Program-made: the position numbers and the translations under genes
The notes under the pieces: generated by a model
The model's input: the letters and a program-made list of their open reading frames with translations, nothing else
What the model was told of the DNA's origin: nothing
Databases searched by the model: none
Shown here: positions 9,325 to 18,294 of the stretch, piece after piece
Layout of the letters: each line of letters begins with the position of its first letter
Numbering within the stretch: the first letter of the stretch is position 1
Source: Serratia nevei
Lineage (GTDB): Bacteria > Pseudomonadota > Gammaproteobacteria > Enterobacterales > Enterobacteriaceae
Assembly: GCF_037948395.1 (NCBI RefSeq)
Contig: NZ_CP149940.1
Span: 1,612,001 to 1,676,000 of the forward strand
Length of the DNA stretch: 64,000 bases
Reading direction: 5' to 3'

Positions 9325-10236
9325 ATGACGAAGTTGAAAGCTGTCATTCCTGTCGCTGGCCTTGGCATGCATATGCTACCGGCGACCAAAGCGATTCCTA
9401 AAGAGATGTTGCCGATCGTCGATAAGCCTTTGATTCAATATATTGTTAATGAGTGCGTAGCCGCAGGCATCAAAGAGATCATTCTGGTTACGCATTCATC
9501 TAAAAATGCAATAGAAAACCATTTCGATACGTCCTTTGAACTGGAAGCGATGCTCGAGGCACGTGTTAAGCGCCAGTTGTTGGATGAAGTCCAATCGATA
9601 ACGCCGAAAGGCGTAACGTTGATGCATATTAGGCAAGGGCAACCTAAAGGGCTGGGGCATGCGGTACTTTGCGCCAAACCATTGATCGGAAACGCTCCTT
9701 TCGTGGTGCTGTTGCCGGATGTGTTGCTTGACGATGCTAAAGCCGATCTGAAAAAAGATAACTTGGCACACCTGATTTCCCGTTTCGAAGCGACGGGATT
9801 GAGCCAGCTGTTGATACAACCTGTGGATGAGCATGTTTTGCGCGATTACTCTGTTGTCGAGTGCCAGAACAATACGTTGCAGCCAGGCGAATCCTCACCC
9901 ATTACCGCTATCATCGAAAAGCCGGACAACCGTGTTCAACTGAAATCCAACTATTCGGCTGTTGGGCGCTATGTACTGTCAGACGCCATCTGGCCCATTT
10001 TGGAAAAAACCGAGCCGGGTGTCTGGGGACGTATTCAGTTGACGGATGCGATAGCCGAGTTACTGAAGCATCAGACGGTCGAGGCCACTGAATTGGTTGG
10101 TGAGTCGTTTAACTGCGGTGAAAAGCTAGGCTATCTGCGGGCCTTCGTGACTTATGGATTACGCCACCCAACACAGGGTCACGCATTTCGAGAATGGCTT
10201 AAACAATTTGATTTTGAATTGCTTCCCGCTAAGTAA
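9325..10236 (+). CDS. galF: GalF, GalU-like regulatory uridylyltransferase
   Basis: The 303-residue protein is a paralogue of the preceding gene. The GalF signature [19 protein letters not shown] replaces GTRMLP, and [16 protein letters not shown] replaces the Gal[14 protein letters not shown]. GalF proteins have little transferase activity of their own and are thought to stabilise or modulate GalU and so UDP-glucose supply. The ATG at 9325 has AAGAGGAC six bases upstream; the upstream in-frame ATG at 9286 lacks a good site. galF is the classic 5' border gene of enterobacterial capsule and O-antigen loci, and the AT-rich capsule genes begin right after it. The tandem galU-galF pair suggests an old duplication followed by divergence. 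Confidence 0.92.
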   Translation: MTKLKAVIPVAGLGMHMLPATKAIPKEMLPIVDKPLIQYIVNECVAAGIKEIILVTHSSKNAIENHFDTSFELEAMLEARVKRQLLDEVQSITPKGVTLMHIRQGQPKGLGHAVLCAKPLIGNAPFVVLLPDVLLDDAKADLKKDNLAHLISRFEATGLSQLLIQPVDEHVLRDYSVVECQNNTLQPGESSPITAIIEKPDNRVQLKSNYSAVGRYVLSDAIWPILEKTEPGVWGRIQLTDAIAELLKHQTVEATELVGESFNCGEKLGYLRAFVTYGLRHPTQGHAFREWLKQFDFELLPAK

Positions 10237-10267
10237 CTACAGCAGTATAGAAATTATTTAAACAAGT

Positions 10268-10300
10268 CGAGCAATCGAGAGTTTGCTCGTCTTTCTTTTT
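10268..10300 (+). terminator. Intrinsic terminator after galF
   Basis: A stem CGAGCAA/TTGCTCG (10268-10274 with 10283-10289) is followed by TCTTTCTTTTT. It sits 31 bp after the galF stop and before wzx, inside a cluster headed by an ops element, so read-through would need antitermination or a second promoter. Confidence 0.8.
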
Positions 10301-10455
10301 GCTATGTCAAAGTCCTTGATGTTAACAAGAGAAAGTTAGTTCATTGTTTATGATAATCTAATTCGGTTAAATGAAGCCTCAATGTGATCTATCTAGAACC
10401 GCAACTCCTTGTGTTCTTTACATCATAAGGATGGGGGCTGAAAGGGAGGTGAATT

Positions 10456-10512
10456 ATGGGCGCTCGACGTCAGTTTTATTCTACTGAGAAGAGAACTCTA
10501 AGTGGTAAATAA
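10456..10512 (+). CDS. Possible 18-codon leader peptide upstream of and overlapping wzx
   Basis: ATG at 10456 is preceded by a very strong AGGGAGGT ribosome site. It opens the short frame MGARRQFYSTEKRTLSGK, ending at TAA 10510-10512, inside the first codons of wzx (GTG at 10502). The downstream gene itself has only a weak GAGAAGAGA site and a GTG start. Translational coupling is therefore a reasonable inference. No similarity is recognised and the frame could be fortuitous, but the ribosome site is the best in the area. Confidence 0.35.
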   Translation: MGARRQFYSTEKRTLSGK

Positions 10513-12028
10513 AAAATTAATGGCGAAAAACACTTTCATGCTGTATGGCCGCATGTTGTTAATCATGTTTGCGACGCTATATACATCACGAATGGTTCTG
10601 GAAGCCTTGGGTGTTTACGATTTCGGCTTGTATAGCTTGGTCGGTAGCATAATCATACTGTTCTCGTTCATTCAGAATGTTTCGGCTTTGGCTACACAGC
10701 GTTTTTTATCTGTTGGCTTGGGGAAGATGGATTTTGCCTGGACGAATAAAGTATTTAACGTCAGTATAATTGTCCATTTAATCATATGTGCGTTGATAAT
10801 TTTCGTTGCAGAGACAGTTGGGCTTTGGTTTTTACTGCATAAGTTAAAAGTACCAGAAGCAAGGCTAGATGATATATTCTGGGTATATCAAATATCAATT
10901 CTTTCTTTGCTTTTTCAAATAATGCAAACGCCATTTATAGCATCAATGATCGCATGTGAAAAAATGGATTTATTCGCCAAAATCGGTATTTTCGATGCCT
11001 TCCAGCGATGGTTTATGGTGTTTATTTTCTCGATCTCGGCGGTTGAAAATAAGATTATCGGTTATGCGATATTCTTGCTAATAGGTTACTTTCTTGTCTT
11101 TTCGGTTTATCTTAAGTTTTGTACTTCGCGGTTAAGTATTTGTAAAATAAATCTTCGCCAGAAGGATAGTGCGAGTTTGCTGAAGGAAATTTTCTTCTTC
11201 TCTAGTTGGTCGATGCTGGGGTCACTAAGTGTGGTAGGGTTGTCACAGGGAATTGCGTTACTAACCTACTATTTTGTAGGCGTCGTAGCTAACGGCGCCG
11301 TCTGGCTAGCAGAACAAATATTGATTGCCTTTAATAGAATTATCGGTACTTTGCAGACAGCATTTAATCCTCAAATAATAAAGCAGTATACGATTGGTAA
11401 CCATCATGAAGTTGAGTCTCTATTATCGCTATCCTGCAAATTAACAGCGTTTGTTGTCATGGTTTCTGCAATACCGGTTTTTATTGATGCAAAAGCTATT
11501 GCCGAAATTTGGCTAAATACCCCTCCTGAGTATTTGGTCGGTCTTATAAAAATAGTTGCCATATATGTTCTGATAGATTCAATGTCGGGACCTTATGTGA
11601 CTGCGATTTATGCAGTTGGGAGACTTAGGAACTATCAAATTATAGTTTCTTCAATCATGCTACTCTCTCTCTTACTCACCCTAATTCTTTATTTTTCCGG
11701 CTACTCTATCTACATTGCAGTTTCTGCACGAATAGCTTGCACTTTATCTTTGTTGATTTTTAGAGTTATTTATGTGGGTAAAATTATAGGGATAAACGTC
11801 AATCGTTTTTTATGTTATGACTTCCCTCGCTTGGTATTTGTAGCTTTAGTTTGTATTCTTTTAAGTCATTATTGTAGTTATTATATGGTAGGTGGTTTCT
11901 TTGGGGTCTTTAGTTTAACGTTAGTTAACCTCTTTGCTGTCTTGATCATGTTTTCTCTGTTTATCGTGAGCAAAAAAGAGAGGGTGAACATTATCAATAT
12001 GATTAAAAATCGATTTAAACGGGTTTAA
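10502..12028 (+). CDS. wzx: Wzx-type polysaccharide repeat-unit flippase
   Basis: The 508-residue integral membrane protein has about 12-14 hydrophobic segments spread over the whole length and basic ends (..KKERVNIINMIKNRFKRV). Its N-terminal part, with MLYGRMLLIMFATLYTSRMVLEALG, is typical of the polysaccharide transporter / MATE-like flippase group. Wzx moves the undecaprenyl-linked repeat unit across the inner membrane. The GTG at 10502 and an in-frame ATG at 10520 are both possible starts. It is the first AT-rich gene after galF and matches a Wzx/Wzy-dependent system with the wzy at 22.2 kb. Flippases vary strongly between capsule types, so the assignment rests on topology and context. 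Confidence 0.88.
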   Translation: MVNKKLMAKNTFMLYGRMLLIMFATLYTSRMVLEALGVYDFGLYSLVGSIIILFSFIQNVSALATQRFLSVGLGKMDFAWTNKVFNVSIIVHLIICALIIFVAETVGLWFLLHKLKVPEARLDDIFWVYQISILSLLFQIMQTPFIASMIACEKMDLFAKIGIFDAFQRWFMVFIFSISAVENKIIGYAIFLLIGYFLVFSVYLKFCTSRLSICKINLRQKDSASLLKEIFFFSSWSMLGSLSVVGLSQGIALLTYYFVGVVANGAVWLAEQILIAFNRIIGTLQTAFNPQIIKQYTIGNHHEVESLLSLSCKLTAFVVMVSAIPVFIDAKAIAEIWLNTPPEYLVGLIKIVAIYVLIDSMSGPYVTAIYAVGRLRNYQIIVSSIMLLSLLLTLILYFSGYSIYIAVSARIACTLSLLIFRVIYVGKIIGINVNRFLCYDFPRLVFVALVCILLSHYCSYYMVGGFFGVFSLTLVNLFAVLIMFSLFIVSKKERVNIINMIKNRFKRV

Positions 12029-12045
12029 TATATTAAGGTTGAAAT

Positions 12046-13029
12046 ATGAATAATGAGTATGGTGTGTTAACTTATGAAAGTGAAGTATATGTTAAGCGCA
12101 ATTGGATTAACCTTGGTGACTATGTCCAAAGTACAGCGGCTAAACAATTTTTCCCTCATGTAGATAATTTTATCCCTCGTGACCATATGAATTCATATGC
12201 AGGCAATAAAGCCAAAATGATTATGAATGCCTGGTACATGGATTTACCTGAAAATTTCCCTCCATCAGATAATGTCTGCCCGCTATATGTATCGATACAC
12301 ATTAACTCTACGGTTGCAGAAAAGATGTTGACTCCGGCAGCAGTCGAGCATTTCAAAAAATACTCGCCCATAGGTTGTCGCGATTTCTACACTCGTGATT
12401 TGTTGCAAAAAAAGGGGATTGATGCGTACTACTCAGGATGCATGACATTGACCTTAGGAGAGTCATACAAGCGAAATAAAGTTACTGATGATGTATACTT
12501 CATCGACGTAATGTATGACTCCAAAACGTTACCTGAGCTAATTCGTCAGCCTCTTCGATTCGGTAAACGAATTCTAAATGGGCGGGCATTTGAATTCACC
12601 CATCGTAAAAAAATACTAAATCAGTACTTCGATGCAGAATTATTAGAGCAAGCCAAGTTTGAAACACAAATTATACCGTATATTGATGCGAAGGTAGGGT
12701 TTAAGTTAGCCGATGATTTCCTGCGACGCTTGGCTAATGCAAGATTGGTAGTGACGTCGAGAATTCACACAGCATTACCGTGCTTGGCTATGGGAACTCC
12801 TGTTATCTTCGTTAATGGCGGCTTTAAGAATAAGGTCGACAATTGTCGATTTGATGGTCTGTTTGACTTCTTCAATAGAATTGATGTTGATGATAAAGCT
12901 GAGTCGACTACAAACTTTGAGTATTCTGGTGAAAAAATAGGGCTTAGAACTCTTATCAAAAACAAAGACATTCACCTTCAATATGCAAATGAATTGATAG
13001 CAAAATGCAAAGATTTTGCACAGAGCTAA
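12046..13029 (+). CDS. Polysaccharide pyruvyl transferase family protein
   Basis: The 327-residue soluble protein has the features of the polysaccharide pyruvyltransferase family (CsaB/GumL/WcaK type). Near the middle is IGCRDFYTRDLLQKKG, the conserved 'RD..T...L...G' segment, followed by YYSGCMTLTL. Near residue 235 is RLVVTSRIHTALPCLAMG, the conserved 'SRlHa..pala.G.P' donor-binding segment. Such enzymes add ketal pyruvate from phosphoenolpyruvate to a sugar of the repeat unit. The start has AAGG seven bases upstream and lies 17 bp after wzx. The context predicts an acidic, pyruvylated capsule; the acceptor sugar cannot be read from sequence. Confidence 0.85.
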   Translation: MNNEYGVLTYESEVYVKRNWINLGDYVQSTAAKQFFPHVDNFIPRDHMNSYAGNKAKMIMNAWYMDLPENFPPSDNVCPLYVSIHINSTVAEKMLTPAAVEHFKKYSPIGCRDFYTRDLLQKKGIDAYYSGCMTLTLGESYKRNKVTDDVYFIDVMYDSKTLPELIRQPLRFGKRILNGRAFEFTHRKKILNQYFDAELLEQAKFETQIIPYIDAKVGFKLADDFLRRLANARLVVTSRIHTALPCLAMGTPVIFVNGGFKNKVDNCRFDGLFDFFNRIDVDDKAESTTNFEYSGEKIGLRTLIKNKDIHLQYANELIAKCKDFAQS

Positions 13030-13325
13030 TTTTTTGATGCTACACCGTAGCATGCCATTCAACTGAATGCCTCGAAAATAAATTCTCGTCATTATATGGA
13101 TATGGTCATGGCAACTTTTGTTTTATTTATAAAGCATCAGTGCAAGTGTTCACCATATTCTCGTTGGATGATTTTTCTTGGTCGCTATAGACATAGACGT
13201 TTTGTAATATATAAATAAGGACTGCTTTGAGTTTTAGCTAATACAACAAAGTAGTCATTATTTTTTTATGAATACTGCCTATAAATAAAAACCAAATCGT
13301 AGTATAGGTACGGGTAGACCTGCGT
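13030..13325. other. Gene-free spacer between pyruvyltransferase and glycosyltransferase
   Basis: There is no supported gene in this AT-rich ~300 bp. A small perfect hairpin, ATGCTAC/GTAGCAT (13037-13053), lies just after the preceding stop codon but has no T run. A 40-codon frame at 13097-13219 has no ribosome site and is not called. Confidence 0.4.
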
Positions 13326-14417
13326 ATGAATGATATGATAGACAGTGATATTAAACTCTTTTCTTCAGCGCTTGACGATTGTCCAATATGTTTCATTTTC
13401 CCCTCCAAAATAGTGGGAGGACATGAGATTATGGCGATAGAACTTATCAAGTTACTGAGACAGCAAAAAGAATTTAAAGAAAGAAATTTTCTGGCGTATG
13501 TTCCTATTGATAATCTAAAAATAAAAAAAACACTGTTTGAAAATGGAATTGCGTACGAATCATTTAAAGCCAATTTATTCAAACCCGAGTTCCTACATGC
13601 TCTCTTTAACCCTGTATACATATCACGCTGTATCAGGTTGCTACGATCAACCCCAAAGGGAAGTAAAATAATTGTTGTTCAGGGTGATATTCTCCAGGGA
13701 CTGGGTTACTTTGTCGCAGGGAGATTGCTTGATAAAACTGTGACTAGCTATATACCATATGCTCATTCTTTCAAGAGAATGGCGGCAAAAGCTGCATGGC
13801 TAAAAGATAGTTTTTCAACCTTAGCTTATAGGCTATGTAATAATTATATAACGATATCGAAAGTTTTTGAAAAAGAACTAATAAATAGAAATAGAAAAGC
13901 AAAAGTCCTTATTGTTCATAATTTCGTTGAAAAAACCTCAGCATCTTTCACTGTGCGAGAATTTTGTGTCACTGATGTCGTTAATATTTTCATCATTGGC
14001 CGTGTGCAATTTCATCAAAAAGGGCATGATGTATTAGTGGAAGCCCTTTCAGGGATTGGCGAATATCAAATTGCATTGCATGTAGTTGGTGACGGTCCAG
14101 ATCTAAAAAATTTAAAAAACATGCAGGGAAAATTACCAGACAACATATCGATGGTTTTTCATGGCTGGGCAACCAACTCTTGGGATGTGGCAGAAAAGAA
14201 CAAGATTGATTTTCTGGTAATACCATCGCTGTTCGAAGGCGTACCGCTTGTCATGTTGGAAGCTTTGGAAAGAAATGTGCCAATCATTGCTGCTGCTAGG
14301 GATGGTATGTTAGATTACTTACCTACGGACAGCCTATATGATGTCAGTGGTGATTCTGTGATGGCTCTTCGGAGTAAAATAATCGCTCACATTCGCCAGC
14401 GAACGCCAAAAATTTAA
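13326..14417 (+). CDS. Glycosyltransferase family 4 (GT-B) of the capsule cluster
   Basis: The 363-residue predicted GT-B enzyme has a Rossmann-like N-terminal half with SKIVGGHEIMAIEL. Its C-terminal donor-binding half carries VNIFIIGRVQFHQKGHDVLVEAL (the usual 'GR....KG...li.A' element), HVVGDGPDLKNL, and IPSLFEGVPLVMLEAL, the GT4 E-x7-E-like motif. It should transfer one sugar to the lipid-linked repeat unit at the cytosolic face. The donor is unknown; GDP-mannose (manCB) and UDP-galactose (galE) are made by genes in this window. The ATG at 13326 has only a weak ribosome site; ATG 13335 is an alternative. It ends 29 bp before wza and is strongly AT-rich. Confidence 0.85.
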   Translation: MNDMIDSDIKLFSSALDDCPICFIFPSKIVGGHEIMAIELIKLLRQQKEFKERNFLAYVPIDNLKIKKTLFENGIAYESFKANLFKPEFLHALFNPVYISRCIRLLRSTPKGSKIIVVQGDILQGLGYFVAGRLLDKTVTSYIPYAHSFKRMAAKAAWLKDSFSTLAYRLCNNYITISKVFEKELINRNRKAKVLIVHNFVEKTSASFTVREFCVTDVVNIFIIGRVQFHQKGHDVLVEALSGIGEYQIALHVVGDGPDLKNLKNMQGKLPDNISMVFHGWATNSWDVAEKNKIDFLVIPSLFEGVPLVMLEALERNVPIIAAARDGMLDYLPTDSLYDVSGDSVMALRSKIIAHIRQRTPKI

Positions 14418-14446
14418 CTTAAATATTCAGATGGTAGTGATCAATA

Positions 14447-15583
14447 ATGATAAATCCAAAAGTTAAAGCTTTAGCAATCATTGTATATGGAGCTATGCTA
14501 ACGGGGTGTGCAATTGCACCCGGTCAGCACCTAACAACTGATAGCAAAAATGTTGTTAAACAAGAAGATAGTGACTTTCAGATTGATGAACTAGTTAACA
14601 TTTACCCTTTGACTCCCTCGCTTATCGCCAAACTTAGACCGGTAAAAGTGGTTGCTCAGCCTAACGTATTATTAGAGCAAGCAACGAAGAATTATGAGTA
14701 CAGAATTGGTGTTGGTGATGTTTTAAACATCACAGTGTGGGATCATCCAGAACTAACTACGCCTGCAGGCCAGTATCGTAGTGCGAGTGATACCGGTAAC
14801 TGGGTACAATCCGATGGGACTATCTTCTACCCTTACATAGGAAAGGTTAAAGTTTCAGGGAAAACAGCCAGCCAGGTAAGAAGTGAAATCTCTAGTCGTC
14901 TGACCCAATACATTGAAAGCCCCCAAGTGGATGTGAATATAGCTGCCTTTAGATCTCAGAAAGCTTATATTACTGGTGAGGTTGAGAAGTCAGGTCAACA
15001 GCCAATTACCAATATTCCATTGACAGTATTGGATGCCATTAATGCGGCAGGCGGACTCAGTGCTAATGCCGACTGGCGAAATGTAGTTTTGACACACAAT
15101 GGTAAAGAGCAAATACTATCACTTCAAAAGTTGATGCAAAATGGTGATTTAACGCAAAATCAGTTGCTCTATCCAGGTGACATCATTTATGTACCACGTA
15201 ACGATGATTTGAAAGTTTTTGTTATGGGTGAAGTCAAATCCCCGGCGACATTAAAAATGGATCGCAGTGGTATGACCTTAACAGAAGCATTAGGCAATTC
15301 TGCTGGCTTGGATCAAAACACTGCTGATGCAACAGGTGTGTTTGTTATTCGACCTCTGCGTGGAACGCAAGGGAAAAAGATTGCGGATATATATCAACTT
15401 AATATGGCTGATGCTACCGCTATGGTAATGGGTACTGAATTCCATTTACAGCCTTATGATGTTGTTTATGTTACAGCTGCACCTGTCGTTCGTTGGAACC
15501 GTGTCATAGTACAGCTTGCTCCTACAATCTCTAGCTTTAATAATTTAACTGAAGCTAGCTTGCGTATCCGAAACTGGCCGTAG
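14447..15583 (+). CDS. wza: Wza outer-membrane polysaccharide export lipoprotein
   Basis: The 378-residue protein (E. coli Wza is 379) has a lipoprotein signal with lipobox LTGC (Cys21). The polysaccharide export (PES) domain follows at residues ~80-170, with [20 protein letters not shown]. Two SLBB-type domains follow (..[31 protein letters not shown].. and ..[22 protein letters not shown]..), and there is a C-terminal helix with ..[14 protein letters not shown]. Wza forms the octameric outer-membrane channel for group 1 capsule and works with Wzc. wzb follows after 10 bp, and wza-wzb-wzc form one tight unit. In many group 1 clusters wza directly follows galF; here wzx and two other genes intervene. 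Confidence 0.96.
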   Translation: MINPKVKALAIIVYGAMLTGCAIAPGQHLTTDSKNVVKQEDSDFQIDELVNIYPLTPSLIAKLRPVKVVAQPNVLLEQATKNYEYRIGVGDVLNITVWDHPELTTPAGQYRSASDTGNWVQSDGTIFYPYIGKVKVSGKTASQVRSEISSRLTQYIESPQVDVNIAAFRSQKAYITGEVEKSGQQPITNIPLTVLDAINAAGGLSANADWRNVVLTHNGKEQILSLQKLMQNGDLTQNQLLYPGDIIYVPRNDDLKVFVMGEVKSPATLKMDRSGMTLTEALGNSAGLDQNTADATGVFVIRPLRGTQGKKIADIYQLNMADATAMVMGTEFHLQPYDVVYVTAAPVVRWNRVIVQLAPTISSFNNLTEASLRIRNWP

Positions 15584-15593
15584 GAATTGAGAC

Positions 15594-16025
15594 ATGTTTG
15601 ATTCAATTTTAATTGTTTGTGTCGGAAACATATGTCGTTCACCTATCGGTGAACGTTTACTAAAGGAGTTGCTTCCTCACAAAGATATTAGCTCTGCAGG
15701 CATTTCAGCCTTAGTTGGCAACTCTGCTGATGCTAAAGCCATCAATGTTGCTAATGCACATGGGTTAAGTCTGAATGGGCATGTTGCACGCCAACTAACC
15801 ACCGAAATGTGTAGGAAAAGCTCACTTATTCTTGTTATGGAACGTAAGCATATTGACGCTGTGTGCCAATTCTCACCGGAAGCACGTGGAAAAACGATGC
15901 TTTATGGCCATTGGAACGATAGAAAAGAAGTCGTCGACCCCTATCGTAAGAGCGACGAAGTCTTTGAGTTTGTCTATAAGCTGTTAGCTGAGTCAGCGCA
16001 GAAATGGGTTAAAGCACTAAATTGA
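15594..16025 (+). CDS. wzb: Wzb low-molecular-weight protein tyrosine phosphatase
   Basis: The 143-residue cytosolic phosphatase has the P-loop CVGNICRS (Cys9, Arg15) at the N terminus and the general-acid motif DPYRKS near residue 115, both complete. It dephosphorylates the tyrosine cluster of Wzc, and cycling of Wzc phosphorylation is needed for capsule polymer export. It lies between wza (10-bp gap) and wzc (9-bp gap), the standard group 1 arrangement. Confidence 0.96.
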   Translation: MFDSILIVCVGNICRSPIGERLLKELLPHKDISSAGISALVGNSADAKAINVANAHGLSLNGHVARQLTTEMCRKSSLILVMERKHIDAVCQFSPEARGKTMLYGHWNDRKEVVDPYRKSDEVFEFVYKLLAESAQKWVKALN

Positions 16026-16034
16026 TGAATAGAG

Positions 16035-18194
16035 ATGACAATGACTGAAAATAAAAGAGCTGGCACTACTGGCAATGGTCAGGATGACATCGATCTCGGC
16101 AGATTATTTGGAATACTGATTGATCATCGTTGGTTGATTATTGGTATAACCCTTTTATTCTCTGTAGTGAGCATGGTATATGTCATATTCGCAACTCCCG
16201 TCTATCAATCAGATGCTTTAATTCAGGTTGAAAATAAGGCAGGGAATGCGATACTTAGCGATCTGTCACAAATGATCTCTAATAATGATTCCAGTACTTC
16301 ATCGACCGAAATAGAATTGATCCAATCTAGGATGGTAGTAGGAAAAACTGTCGATGATCTTGGTCTCGATACTATCGTTTCTGTCAAAAGATTCCCTATT
16401 CTTGGTCGCGCCTGGGAGCAGCTAATCTCAGAGAAAGAACCCAAAATTGCACTCTCACGCCTTAATGTGCGTGAAGATCTGATTGGTTCTCAGATGGAAC
16501 TTAAGATTGTCGATAAAAATAATTATATTCTGTCAGCTGATGATACGGAAATTCTTAAAGGGCAAGTAGGCACACTAGCAACATCGGATTATGCTAGTTT
16601 ACTTGTAACAGATATAGATGCGGCTCCCGAAACGATTTTTTTTGTTGAAAAAGTACACAAGATTAATGCGATAAATACAGTTTTAAAAGCTTTGACTGTT
16701 GTGGATAAGGGAAAGGATACCGGTGTTCTTAATCTCAGTTATTTGAGTACTGATCCCGTGCAAGGCAAAAAAGTGCTTCAAAGCATTAGTAATAATTATT
16801 TATTGCAAAATGTCGAAAGAAAGTCGGAAGAGGCCGCAAAAAGTCTGGCTTTCTTAAAAGAGCAATTACCAATCGTACGAGAGTCACTAGATACGGCTGA
16901 AAACAAGCTGAATCTTTTCAGGCAACAAAACTCTTCTGTCGACCTCTCTCTTGAAGCTAAATCCATGCTGGATACTATCGTATCCACAGAGTCGCAGCTC
17001 AACGAGTTAACTTTCAAAGAGGCCGAGATATCCAAGCTTTACACTAAAGAGCACCCTGCTTATCGAGCATTGTTAGAAAAGCGTAAAACATTGGAGACAG
17101 AGCGAGGTAACTTAAATAAGAAAATTAATGGAATGCCGAAGACTCAGCAAGAGATAATTCGGTTAACACGTGATGTTGATGCAGGTAAAGAAATTTACAT
17201 GCAGTTATTAAATAAACAGCAAGAATTAAGCATCACCAAAGCGAGTACAGTTGGCAATGTCCGTGTGGTTGATCCTGCAATCACTCAGATCAAACCTGTA
17301 CAACCACGTACGTTGTTAATTATTATCATTGCAACAATTTTAGGCTTGCTGATATCCGTAAGTATTGTTTTGCTAAAAACAATGTTGCATAAGGGCATCG
17401 AAAGCCCAGAGCAGCTTGAACAGGAAGGAATAAACGTATACGCGAGCATCCCGTTTTCTGAGTGGCAACAAAAGAAAGATAGAGAGACGTTTGTTCACTA
17501 TAAAAAACGTCATCAACCAGGCAAAGGTAATCTTCTTTCTACAGAAAACCCTGCAGATCTAGCAATTGAAGCTATTCGAAGTCTTCGTACTAGTTTGCAC
17601 TTTGCAATGCTTGAGGCAAAAAACAATGTTTTAATGATATCTGGTGCTAGTCCTAATATTGGTAAAACTTTTGTTAGCATTAACTTAGCTGCTGTTATTG
17701 CTCAAACAGGGCAAAGGGTTCTTATTATAGATGCCGATATGCGAAAAGGTTATTCGCATAGTTTGCTGGGTTTCGAAGGGACAAATGGCTTATCAGATAT
17801 TTTAGCTGGGAAAATAGGAATAGAGAGCTCGATAAAGAAAACTGATATAGAAGGAATGGACTTCATTTCTCGTGGCCAGGTTCCACCTAACCCTGCTGAA
17901 CTATTGATGACCTCGCGCTTTGGAGACCTTGTTGATTGGGCTACTAAAAATTACGATCTCGTGCTTATCGATACACCTCCGATTCTAGCTGTTACTGATG
18001 CAGCTATTATAGGTCATCATGTTGGAACATCTTTAATGGTTGCCAGATTTGCGATGAATACCGTTAAAGAGATCGAAGTAAGTATGAGGCGTTTTGAGCA
18101 AAATGGCATTGAAGTTAAAGGTATTATTTTGAATGCTGTTGAGCGACGGGCTACTAACTATTATGATTATTATCAATATGAGTATAAAAGCTAG
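16035..18194 (+). CDS. wzc: Wzc tyrosine autokinase / polysaccharide co-polymerase
   Basis: The 719-residue inner-membrane protein starts with a Wzz-type chain-length domain flanked by membrane segments at ~38-58 and ~430-450, with a periplasmic coiled-coil region between. The cytosolic BY-kinase follows: Walker A SGASPNIGKT (~536-545), Walker A' LIIDADMRKG (~563) and Walker B LVLIDTPP (~642). The C-terminal tail NYYDYYQYEYKS holds six tyrosines as autophosphorylation sites. It controls polymer length and gates export with Wza; Wzb reverses the phosphorylation. The ATG at 16041 has a better-placed AGAGA ribosome site and may be the true start, giving MTENK as in E. coli. Confidence 0.96.
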   Translation: MTMTENKRAGTTGNGQDDIDLGRLFGILIDHRWLIIGITLLFSVVSMVYVIFATPVYQSDALIQVENKAGNAILSDLSQMISNNDSSTSSTEIELIQSRMVVGKTVDDLGLDTIVSVKRFPILGRAWEQLISEKEPKIALSRLNVREDLIGSQMELKIVDKNNYILSADDTEILKGQVGTLATSDYASLLVTDIDAAPETIFFVEKVHKINAINTVLKALTVVDKGKDTGVLNLSYLSTDPVQGKKVLQSISNNYLLQNVERKSEEAAKSLAFLKEQLPIVRESLDTAENKLNLFRQQNSSVDLSLEAKSMLDTIVSTESQLNELTFKEAEISKLYTKEHPAYRALLEKRKTLETERGNLNKKINGMPKTQQEIIRLTRDVDAGKEIYMQLLNKQQELSITKASTVGNVRVVDPAITQIKPVQPRTLLIIIIATILGLLISVSIVLLKTMLHKGIESPEQLEQEGINVYASIPFSEWQQKKDRETFVHYKKRHQPGKGNLLSTENPADLAIEAIRSLRTSLHFAMLEAKNNVLMISGASPNIGKTFVSINLAAVIAQTGQRVLIIDADMRKGYSHSLLGFEGTNGLSDILAGKIGIESSIKKTDIEGMDFISRGQVPPNPAELLMTSRFGDLVDWATKNYDLVLIDTPPILAVTDAAIIGHHVGTSLMVARFAMNTVKEIEVSMRRFEQNGIEVKGIILNAVERRATNYYDYYQYEYKS

Positions 18195-18210
18195 AGTTTA
18201 GTTTTTAACA

Positions 18211-18243
18211 TTAGGGTAGGATTTCTTTCTTACCCTAATTTAT
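18211..18243 (+). terminator. Probable terminator/attenuator after wzc
   Basis: An 8-bp perfect stem TTAGGGTA/TACCCTAA (18211-18218 with 18231-18238) has a pyrimidine-rich loop and is followed by TTTATT. It lies 16 bp after the wzc stop and before the next glycosyltransferase. The T run is short, so partial termination is likely. Confidence 0.55.
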
Positions 18244-18294
18244 TACATGCTTATTTCAAAAGATAATAGTCAAAAATAAGGTATTTATCTGGTT

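Noticed and set aside
13097..13219. 40-codon frame in the spacer before the capsule glycosyltransferase
   Set aside because: It has no ribosome site and no recognisable sequence.
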